A DNA stretch of 64,000 bases from Branchiostoma floridae (Eukaryota; Chordata; Leptocardii; Amphioxiformes; Branchiostomatidae), in NCBI RefSeq assembly GCF_000003815.2, contig NC_049990.1, positions 15,363,856 through 15,427,855 on the forward strand, read 5' to 3'. The notes beneath the pieces were generated by a model. The model worked only from the letters and a program-made list of their open reading frames with translations. It was not told where the DNA came from and ran no database searches. The position numbers and the translations under genes are program-made. Below, piece after piece: positions 47,766 to 57,235 of the stretch; the first letter of the stretch is position 1; every line of letters starts with the position of its first letter.

Positions 47766-49558
47766 CAGGGTTGTAGCCAGCGCCCGTCCTTCCGTCCTTT
47801 GACGGAATTTTGCAGCTGGGGACGGAAAAATATTTTGCCCATTCCGTCCTCTGTGACGGAGAAAATCGATATGTAAAGATACAACAAAAACTAAAAATCG
47901 TGCAAAGATCTCCAAAAATTAAAAGGATTTTTTCACAGCGCCGGGGCAGGGGTCCGCATTTCAGGCTATTCTGAAGGCTTATTTTATCAGGTTTTTAGGG
48001 CCATATCTACGATAATAGTAGCAGTCACTTAACTTCTTTTCAGTTTGACATAACAATATTTCAAGTCAAAGCGTCAAAGTCAACTAAAAACTCGTAATCA
48101 ACAAACTTTACTCAGCTCAACAGTAACGTTAACTATTGTCCGGTTTGCCATCCGAAGTTGAAGCGCTTATTTATAGCGCTAGTATCTTTGATGCGCCGTT
48201 AGCCGCCGTGCCGTGCGACTGTTGTTGACGGTCGCCGCTTTGCTGTCAGACGATATACCAACGGACATGTTTCAAGAAAAATACCCGGCGAAACCATTGT
48301 TCCGCGTCAGATTCTATTCTATAAAACATGTGGGTTACAGTCTGATAAATATTTTGTAGAAGCACCGCTGTGGGAAAGTGCAAGGAATAATCACGTAGTA
48401 TACGAAGTTCGCTGTCAACTGTCACACGACTGTTTGAAACTCTAACCAACAGCCGCGGCCTTTGATGAAGTCGGCGAAAAGGTGCACTGCCTTTGCAACA
48501 AGGAAGCCGACGGTCTCATGGTGGGCGGGGCCACATGACGAGGCTTGCCCCGGCCCCGAAAGGAAATGCCCGGGTTTTACATACAAACTTACGGTGGCTT
48601 GTACTTTACCTTGCCGAACCAAAGAGCTTCAAATTTAGAACAGGAAATTTGGGAACGCGACCCGCCCTTGCTCTAGAAATGTGTCAGAGAGAATTGATTT
48701 TATTTTCCGCGCTGAAAAAGAAATGACGCAACTAATAGTAAGAGCCTATGTGATCAACCCCGCTCCCCATATAAGGAGATTCCCGGGAAAATCTGGCTGT
48801 TCCGCGGAGGGATCCCACCCCGCTATAATAGGACCGCGCCGGATCAAACCGTGGGCGATTCTTTCAAGTGATTCGTTGTACATGCTCGCCGACTCGCCGT
48901 CTATGTTTCCAATCTTTGTAAAGTGTTAAAATGCTACTTACCTCGTTAAGATGAACTGACAGATGAAGTGTGTTGTGTTAATCGACGGTTTCTCTCACCG
49001 GCGACGGTAGGAATCGACGTGAACTTTGATACGACTTAACTAAGTAAGACGCAAACGGCCGTTGTTGAAAATGTTTTATTCTCGCCGATGTGAGGGCGCC
49101 GTTATCCCTTGTATGTGCTATTGTATTGTGCTTGTGTATATTTCTCGTAGGACGTAGATACGTAATAAATTTTTGTTGTACTAAACGTGCTGTTTCTTTT
49201 CTGTGTAAATTCTATACAATATAGAAGTGCAGCTGTGTAACACGCTTACAATCTTACCCTCATACCAGCAATCTGTGCGATCACTGCGGTGGCGGTAGCA
49301 TCGGCCCCTTTCCTAAATAAAATCCAGCGTAAAACCCTCGTGTAATTTCTTTTACCAAAACAGATGTATTAACAGCTCAAAATGCTGGAAATAGCGTTTC
49401 AGAGGGTCTAGATTTCAAAATTTTCCGGGGGAGCATGCCCCCGGACCCCCCTAGGAACGTCGCGCCTTCGGCGCGACATCTCGCGCCTACGGCGCTCGAC
49501 AGGATTTTTAGTCAAAAGTGGGGGGACGGAAAATGATTTCGGGCTGGCTACAACCCTG
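47766..49558. mobile_element. Non-autonomous hAT-type transposon with 8-bp target-site duplication
   Basis: The inverted ends are CAGGGTTGTAGCCAGC and GGCTGGCTACAACCCTG. They are flanked by a perfect 8-bp direct repeat ATTAGGCC at 47758-47765 and 49559-49566. CAGGG...CCCTG ends with 8-bp duplications are diagnostic of the hAT superfamily. The 1793-bp interior has no transposase-length frame. Its middle (about 48420-48900) is GC-rich with GGGCGGGGCC and TATAAGG motifs, as if it carries a captured promoter-like segment. AATAAA-like signals follow (about 49160). Confidence 0.85.
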
Positions 49559-49566
49559 ATTAGGCC

Positions 49567-51030
49567 ACAGCAAGTAAATTTTATGGATGACATCCTCTGC
49601 AGATTGCAAAAATAGTGCGATAGGGCGAAAAAAAACAAGATAGGTGAAAAAAAAAACAAGATGGCTACATCTTCAAAAATAGGCACCATAAAGTTGTGAT
49701 GACTGATGTAAAAAGAAATAAAGGGACAAAACATGGTATCAGAGCCAACAAGGCATTCATTCCTGTATTTAAGACTGGTGTGGTAAAAGTGACACTAGTG
49801 TGGTAGACTGGCATCACCAACAAAGTTGGTAACCACACTCATATCTTCCATATTGGTGCCACTTTTACAACTACATGTATCCAATAAGTTTCATTTCTAC
49901 AACTAACATCTATTATCATAATACCGGTACGTTTACGACGATTTCTCTAACCATACTGATTTGACAAATTGTCAACGCATCATTTTCTCCAGTTACATGT
50001 TGCTGTTATAGCTTAACCTTGCCACTTCTTCTGTGTAACTTTTCTGCCACTCTTGTCCTGCTAAAAGCGTAATATTGTAATTGTAACACGCCGCGGAATT
50101 ACACGGCGAACGGGCGCGTGGTTGGGAGGGGGTACAAAATACCGGTAGGAAGAAACACGGCACAATTAACTGCCGCTATGTACATTTATACATCCTCTGA
50201 TGTTCCTTCCTTTTCTGTCAGTAAATGCATAAAACATAAACCTGCATGAGCATACAAAATGTCATGAGAAAACGGACGTATACTGTCAAGAATTTTCATT
50301 TAACTTCTGTCCGTCACAACCGCTATGACGTAACACTTCACTGCTAGCGTAGATATAAAAATGGCGGGAAAATGGCTGCGTACGTTCAATTTTGCCCATT
50401 CAGTCATAGATTCGGGCTATTATGCAACGGTTCTTCACGCTTTTACATGAGTTGTAGGTCACCAACAGAAATTCAAGATTGTTGTTGAATCATGTTCGTC
50501 TTGTGCCGTGAGCATGTGTAATTATGATCTATAAATTTGGCAATGAATGTGACAGTGTGTTCGTCCCACGACGAGCTGCCTACCCCGAAAAAGATACTGA
50601 AAACTTTTGGCCTTGTTGTCTTCGAATGCATTGTTATCGATGCTTTGTAAATGATGTATTGGACACCTAGATGTCTGAAGTGTGCACAGCTCAGAAATAA
50701 CTATTGTTGCATGTGTAGATCTCTTTAAGTTCCAGTATTTTGAATCTACCGGTATAAGTCTTACTACCGGTATTATGCCAATGCATGTTACTGTCTCGGG
50801 TACCTTGCAAGCTTTACTTCTACAAGTACAACTATTAAGGCTACAACACAACATATTTGCTCATTTTGGTACGTCATCGTCATGTTGACCATTCCTGCAG
50901 AAGAAAAAAATTCTTGCTGTGGCCTTACCAGAAAAGACAAGCAGAGATAGTAGACTTCACCCCTTGATACCATACATCAGAAATGCAAAACAAAATCATG
51001 ATGATGCACTTGAAAATGTTGACGGACATT
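49567..51030. other. Intergenic, MITE remnants, no gene recognised
   Basis: MITE edges of the GGCCACAGCAAGTAAATTTT / ATGGATGACATCC type lie at 49563-49595, with TGCTGTGGCC near 50917. A matching inverted edge is at about 51896-51935 in intron 1 of gene E. The rest is AT-rich sequence with unsupported short frames. Confidence 0.5.
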
Positions 51031-51039
51031 CGGTGACAC

Positions 51040-51310
51040 TGTCATTGGCTACGCTGCTAATTGCCGCTCTCTCATTGGTTGATTTGCTAATTGTGAAGAC
51101 AGGTGGCCAGGAGCGGTCTATTCACCAAGCTGTTCTTCCTAACAAAATTATCTGATCATCCAATCACGCAACGAGAGATGTTCTATCATGTGATTGTAAT
51201 AGCCAATCAAAACGCTGCACTTACAGCCATAGGCTTTAAGTATTCGTCACCATGTCTCCAGGTGAACTGTTGGAGAAGTAGCGTCCTCGCTACATGGTCT
51301 ATTAGGAAAC
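51040..51310 (+). promoter_or_regulatory. CCAAT-rich, TATA-less promoter region of gene E
   Basis: Inverted CCAAT boxes (ATTGG) start at 51044 and 51074, again exactly 30 bp apart, followed by direct CCAAT at 51160 and 51203. No TATATAAA is present before the ATG at 51311. The AT-rich candidate is GGCTTTAAGTATT near 51231-51243. Confidence 0.5.
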
Positions 51311-54300
51311 ATGAAGATTTCTACTCTCTGTGTTTTGCTTTTAATGACTGTCTGCTGTTCCATTCTGGTAGACGTTGCTTTTGGCCTTGACAATGAAGTC
51401 GGTAAGTACTACGTTCTACGTTGACGAGATGGTTTTATTTTGTTGTCAACAAGTTGCCTGTATCACTAACAATGTAACATTCCCCTTGGCTAAAGTAAAT
51501 TGTGCTCGGGTGCGTGCGTTTGTTTGTTTGTTCGTGGACAGCATAAATCTAGGATTCGTCAATGTATCTTGATATTTGGAATGTTGGAAGGGCTTGACCA
51601 ATGGAACAACACAATTCGATTTTTAGCCCCTAGCGTATATCTATAGCACTGCAGCAGAACTTTCATTTTTGATATCTCGTGTTCTGAACAAACTACATGT
51701 ATGGTCACCGTTTTTGGTTGGTAAAATAGCTCTATGGTTGGAAAGAAGTGACATACGTTTGGGACCTCTAGCAACTTTCTTTGGAATTGCAGGGGCCTTT
51801 CAGTTGCCGATTTTGAAACAGGATAAATCAAGAATGGATGAATTGATAATTATAGAGATATAAGAAGGTTTTGTCAGTGAAGTAACTTTTTTTTTTGCTC
51901 ATCATCCATAAAATTTACTTGCTGTGGCCTCACATTGAACTTTGAATCACTTCAATGTTACTTATGTTTATCTATTGAACTTTCAGAAATGAGCGAAGAT
52001 TTCCTTCGAGACAACAGAGCCATCAGGGACTACATAAAGAAGGCAGACAACAGTGAGTACATGTAAAGCTAGTTCACCTTTATCCCTGGGGTGACCTTTA
52101 TCCCTTGTCTTTAAAAACAGCACATTTAGGAATATTAAAGTCTGCTGACTGTGGTTTCAAATTTGCAATATTTTCAAAATGTTCCAATTTGAAACCACCG
52201 TCCATCGACTTCATATCTTCATATACTTTATACTTTTTTTTCTTACGAACAATGAATATAGGTTATCCTTGGATAAAGGTGAATCAGCGTTACATCTTTA
52301 TTCTATATATGTGTATTTGGGACCACCAATGCACCCTTATAGCTACAAATGTATATATTGACACTCGGTTAAGTCTGGGGACATTGATACTCGAATTGCC
52401 ACACGACAATGTGCACCATGAAATCATCTATAACATACTGTAAATGCAGAAATGTTCGCGGTGGATTAATGTTCGCGGTCTACATAAAACCACATTTTTC
52501 TACTGTAGTATTAGACTGCAGTCTATGGTGTTACCGTGAACTTAAAACCACAGCGAAAAGTCCATTCTGCCGCTACCGCGAAACTAAATCTCCGCGAACT
52601 TAAATGCATTTACAGTATGCTAATACTGAACATAACTGGACCTCGACATCATAGTGCTAACAGACAATTTCAATTTTCATGTTGTGGCTTACTGAAGGTA
52701 TATACATTTATATATACTAGGGGTGGGTACCGGTACAGAAAATTCAGGTCCGGTTCAGGTTCATGTCCAGAGGATCAGGTACGGATCTGAACCTGGACAG
52801 GTGATTCATTATGTGAAAACTTGTGAATTAACAATACGTCAATTTCACTGCAAAGAGATCTGTTTGGTGGAGTATTCGACTCACACCGGCATTTTAAAAT
52901 CCTACAAGGCTAGCTTCCTCTGTACGATTGACTGTAAAACTTTGTAGAAATGATTATAAACGTTTCTCTACTTCGCTTTTGTTATTTTCTTCAACAAGTA
53001 AGCGCCAAAACGTGTGAACGCCTGATCAAGTACTCTGTTTATATTCGAATAGGTCCAACATCCGGTCCACCTGATTTTTTCAGGTCCTCTTTTTTTGACT
53101 GATAAAAAAAATTATAAAAATATTAAGTAAAAACGGTTCTAAAATATACGTTACCGTATCCTAATGACCAACAAAATACGGTCATGTCACTATTTTAACA
53201 GGTTGTAATTCCAGATCTGAATTACTATGATTGTTGAATGTTCACAATTCCAGAAGCGAAAGCGTTTGACGATATCCATGACAGGCTACTTGCTGCTGGG
53301 ATGAAGGTGCGAGCAGAGAAGTTTATGGAAAGAGTACAGGCTTACTGTAAGTATGACTATAAATAGGCCTGTTCACAGTCTCGAGTGCACATTTGCAGTG
53401 GGATTGCAGTGATCCACAGGGATTTTTTTTGTCTCAGATGGAATGCATTTTGACCTCCATGAAAAAGGAGGTACATGTAAATAATTGTTAAGGAGATTCT
53501 GTCTCTACATTATGCATGCAGATATTTGTGGTCAGCATAACTTAGGAACCTTCACATGGATTGTGATGATATTTGACATATGGGTATGTATTGACATAGG
53601 TAGGTCTTGACTTGTGGGTATGTATTGACATGTGGGACATGTGGGTAGGTCTTGACATGTGGGTAGGTCTTGACATGTGGGTAGGTCTTGACATGTGGGT
53701 AGGTCTCGACATGTGGGTTGGTCTCGACATGTGGGTAGGTCTCGACATGTGGGTAGGTCTTGACATGTGGGTAGGTCTTGACATGTGGGTAGATACGTAG
53801 GTTTTGACATGTGGGTTGGTCTCGACATGTGGGTAGGTCTTGACATGTGGGTAGGTCTTGACATGTGGGTAGATACGTAGGTCTCGACATGTGGGTTGTC
53901 NNNNNNNNNNNNNNNNNNNNNNNNNNNNNNNNNNNNNNNNNNNNNNNNNNNNNNNNNNNNNNNNNNNNNNNNNNNNNNNNNNNNNNNNNNNNNNNNNNNN
54001 GTAGGTCTTGACATATGGGTAGGTCTCGACATGTGGGTATATATAGGTCTTGACATGTGGGTAGGTCTTGGGAAGACGAAAGGTCAAGTTTGGACAATTG
54101 GTGTGTGACCTTTGTACTGCAGCAGAACTTCCTGTTTTCAGACTTTTTATTCTGGACATGGTATATATTATGGTCTTGTTTGTTATGTGTCAATCAGTCA
54201 AGTCTTTTTCCTTTGCAATTATCATCGGATCAACTTGAACTACGGACACACACTTTGCTTGCCCTTACAACTTGCTCTGTTTCCGCTCAGTGGAAAAGCA

Positions 54301-54457
54301 TCGCGAAAGCCGCAAGGGCCACCATGGACGGAAGGACCTGCCCAGGCAACGTGAAGACTACGTGAAAAGCTTTCGCGGTCGCGGAGGTCGCCGTCATAAA
54401 GGTCGCCGTCATGGGGGCTACGGCCGTCGTGGGGGCTATGGCGGTTATAGAGGTTAA
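51311..54457 (+). CDS. Secreted peptide E with Gly/Arg/Tyr-rich tail (divergent array member)
   Basis: Exons 51311-51401, 51987-52052, 53254-53346 and 54291-54457, all phase 1, encode 138 residues. The signal peptide is MKISTLCVLLLMTVCCSILV...FG. Exons 2 and 3 have exactly the same lengths (66 and 93 nt) as in A-D and keep the body pattern: AIRDYIKKADN and AEKFMERVQAY versus DLRDYMKNADD and AEKFMKKAQAY in A. Exon 4 encodes a long basic tail: EKHRESRKGHHGRK, then SFRGRGGRRHKGRRHGGYGR and RGGYGGYRG. That composition is typical of glycine/arginine-rich antimicrobial or nucleic-acid-binding segments. AATAAA is at 54576-54581. Intron 3 holds a minisatellite and the assembly gap, so its true length is unknown. 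Function is inferred only. Confidence 0.75.
51497..51865 (+). mobile_element. Family-1 fragment in intron 1 of gene E
   Basis: It carries family motifs GTTTGTTTGTTCGTGGACAG, ATATCTCGTGTTCTGAACAA and TTTGGAATTGCAGGGGCC. Both termini are degraded. Confidence 0.5.
52718..53095. mobile_element. CAGGTCC-type element in intron 2 of gene E
   Basis: It starts TAGGGGTGGGTACCGGTACA and carries GGTCCAACATCCGGTCCACC near its right side. The right inverted end is eroded. Same family as 58449-58891. Confidence 0.55.
53574..54070 (+). repeat. 18-bp minisatellite (GACATGTGGGTAGGTCTT)
   Basis: More than 20 tandem units with T/C and A/T variants run through this stretch, including one higher-order segment with GTAGATACGTAGG. 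Long open frames through it are artefacts of an 18-bp period. The array runs into the gap, so the copy number is not known. Confidence 0.9.
53901..54000. other. Assembly gap of 100 N
   Basis: Exactly 100 unknown bases inside the minisatellite. This is probably a placeholder of arbitrary size where the repeat could not be assembled. Confidence 0.99.
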
Positions 54458-54575
54458 TGTCTAATGTTGATGATGGTAGTGGCTTAGAACTCGGTAACAC
54501 CTCCAGTCCACTATGGTGTCCACCTCTCTGTGGTAGGGCTGCTACATGAAATTTTGACAGCTAGATCGCTCTACA

Positions 54576-54581
54576 AATAAA
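54576..54581 (+). terminator. Polyadenylation signal of gene E
   Basis: AATAAA lies 119 nt after the stop codon and is followed by a T/G-rich stretch (GACTTTTTGCACGTGC...TTTTGTC). Confidence 0.65.
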
Positions 54582-54649
54582 ATTGACTTTTTGCACGTGC
54601 TATTCGTTTTGTCTTTTTGTTCACATCTAGTGGAAAATTATTGTGACAT

Positions 54650-55695
54650 GTAGCTATAGCGAGAGGAAGATGTGACTCCATTTCCATAGATTTAATCCTC
54701 TTTAGTATATATCGTTACAACTATTGTCAGTCTTGGTAGTACCCTTAAAACATGCACATGTATTTTTTTTTCCCAGACATAGCATCCTCGAACATTCTTT
54801 CTTATGAAGACAGTACAGTCATGTTCATGGTTAATTTTTTTCATTCTCGCTATATACTACAGCTAAATTAAAGTCATTTCATTGTATTTGAATATAGTAT
54901 ACATCGTACAGGATTGTCTTCTATTTAATTTGTTTCTTGTTCTAATAACTTCAAGTAGGTATCTCCCTGGCCCTTACCTGCTGATGACAAATTTTGTCAC
55001 TTAGTTTTCCCTGATGTGCAAAGATGCGAGTAAAATATGTGATCCCAAAAAACAAAATGGCCGCACCCAAAATCAGAGTTTTGATCCTAAATTGGATACA
55101 AGGAAACATGGTTTAACAATGAATCAATTGTATGAAAATTCAATAAATTGATATATGGAAGATCAATGTACAATGGTTATTAGATTCATCAAAGGTTTGC
55201 TGTGATAGTCTTTTGACTATTAAATCAAGTTTAATTTCCAGCCATTTGCAACAAAGTTTGTTTTTTAAACTTTAAAAATTTCAAACAATAATTTGGTGTT
55301 TGTTGGCGACTATCTTTTGCAGCCCAGTGAAATACATAATTAGATTGAACCGCAAAGTCAGCCATATTCATGTCAATGTCCAAGTGGCATAACTCATGAT
55401 CATATATTTTTGTACTGACAAAAAGTAATTAAATAGCATAATATTAGCATCATAAAAAAACACCCATCCAGCAAATCTAAATACACTGCAGCAAGGGATT
55501 TATTTATCAAAATGTCCCTTTGATGTATTGTTTCCATCATTAATCATAAATTCTACATACTGATTGATGTTAAGTTACACAGCATATATCATATATCTCT
55601 TCTTGCAGCATTACATTCAGCACTGACTCCAAACACAACCACTCAAAGGGCTCCATTTCTTTTGTGTCCAAGACATTTCTTTAACATTTACATAT
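54650..55695. other. Intergenic, no gene recognised
   Basis: AT-rich spacer between convergent genes. No conserved frame or repeat family that I can name. Confidence 0.5.
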
Positions 55696-56110
55696 AAGGC
55701 CACACCAATTTAATTTCTTTGTTCTCGGATTTTTTTTCAGAAAAATATTGCGGCGGTCGGTCGAAAAAAAAAAATTTTTAAAATTGCAAAAAGTCTGTGG
55801 TGAACTTATTTAACACAGAAAAACAAGGTAAAGTACAATGTAGTCAAGTTTTCAGTTTTTCATGGCATGATTTATCCAATGAATCTCTTCCCTTGATTTT
55901 ATGCCACTGTTCTGATCATGTGACTGCAAATAAGCACTCTGATTGGTTTATCAACAATATGTGCCCCTGGAATGGGGTTTTTTAAAAGGTCTGCAATAGC
56001 AAAACCAATACTATTTTTCTTGGGACTAGATTTCTTTTTTTTTTTTTGGAAATCGGAAAAAAATGGGTCGGGAAATCCGAGAACCAACAAATTAAATTGG
56101 TGTGGCCTAA
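55696..56110. mobile_element. MITE with AAGGCCACACCAATTTAATT ends
   Basis: The left end AAGGCCACACCAATTTAATT and the right end AAATTAAATTGGTGTGGCCT are inverted repeats around about 415 bp. TTCTCGGATTT on the left and AAATCCGAGAA on the right extend the match. The poly-T runs flanking GGCGGTCGG and GGGTCGGG are part of the arms. Confidence 0.7.
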
Positions 56111-57235
56111 TGAAAGAAGATGTATGCAAGGATGTTACTGGTGTATGCCTATATAGATGGTAAATGTACAAAAGTTTGGAGCATAATTCATACACTATTA
56201 CATATTAATTTCAAAGAATAACATAACCATTGCGTATGATGACTTTTGGAGCTATTTCCAGTATAAGGGGAAGTGATAATCATTACTGAGAGAAGTTTAG
56301 GCTATCTCAGGGTTGGACAAGTCCACTATCCCTATTGTCCTGGGCAAGTGCATGACTTGCCCAATCGGAGTAACATTTTTCCATCGAGTGAGATTTTGAT
56401 ATACTTTTTACAGTCATGACATCAGGCTTGGAAAATAGACGCAAGAATAAGAATTCCATTGCTGGAATTTGAATTTTGGGGAAGTGAAAAATTTGTTCCG
56501 GTATTAGTAAATTTTTTATGTGCTTGCCCAATAGGACAAGTGAATTTTAGAAAGCTTGTTCAACCCTGGCCTGTATCTGGAGTTTGTCACACAAAGTGAC
56601 GCAAGCTAGCTTTTGCCAGTGGCCAGGGAAGGGTGCAAGGAGTTAATTAGAAGTTAAGAAAATGATGTGCAACACACATCATCAGTTGTTAATTCTGTGT
56701 TCTGGATCTGGTCATGGAGATATAACTACTGCGCAACGTCCTAAGATAGTAGAACAGACTTCACAGCTAGTGAACACATTCGCAAACCACTGTTCCAAAC
56801 TGAGAAACCATCATGAAGTTATCTTTGCTAACTTAAAAATGACAGTGAGTGGGTACACGTAGTTTCCAGTTCCCACTTTGGCTGTGCGAATAAGAAGTAC
56901 AGTTATCAAGAACTGTACAGCAAGAAATATACCTACCAGTAAATCATCATGCTCTTGACAAGTTTTGGTACGTTTCCTTGTATACTATTAGCCTGAGTAC
57001 CATTCTTCGTAGTGACCACTGACTCGATACTTTTGCTTGCTAACAAATGTAGTATTCTATATCATATCTTTTTTGTTCCTGAAAAGTTCAAGACCCTCAA
57101 AAGTTCAAGACCCTAACCTTAGATGTGCTTTAACATTTTGTAGATGTCGTAGCTTCTTGTCAAACATCCAGGTACCTTATTCCTGTGGGTAACAATAACA
57201 CAGAGCAGGTGTGCAATACTGAAACTAAACCTCCT
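56111..57235. other. Intergenic, short repeat edges only
   Basis: GGGTTGGACAAG near 56311 and TTGTTCAACCC near 56558 may be the inverted ends of another short element (about 56311-56568), with CTTGCCCAATCGG and GCTTGCCCAATAGG motifs inside. TTAGCCTGAGTACCATTCTT at 56989-57008 resembles the edge of the 28965 MITE. No gene. Confidence 0.45.

Larger units (their letters stand above)
53450..54190 (+). mobile_element. Family-1 element in intron 3 of gene E, interrupted by a minisatellite
   Basis: The left part (ACCTCCATGAAAAAGGAGGT, GATTGTGATGATATTTG) and the right part (GGGAAGACGAAAGGTCAAGT, TACTGCAGCAGAACTTCC) are contiguous in other family members. Here an 18-bp array separates them. Confidence 0.6.

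Noticed and set aside
48246-48929. Possible gene in the GC-rich part of the hAT element
   Set aside because: Short overlapping frames on both strands without motifs. GC content alone creates them.
53532-54193. Three overlapping long minus-strand frames with HMSRPT / CQDLPT repeats
   Set aside because: They are translations of the 18-bp minisatellite and the N gap. The 18-bp period keeps all frames open.
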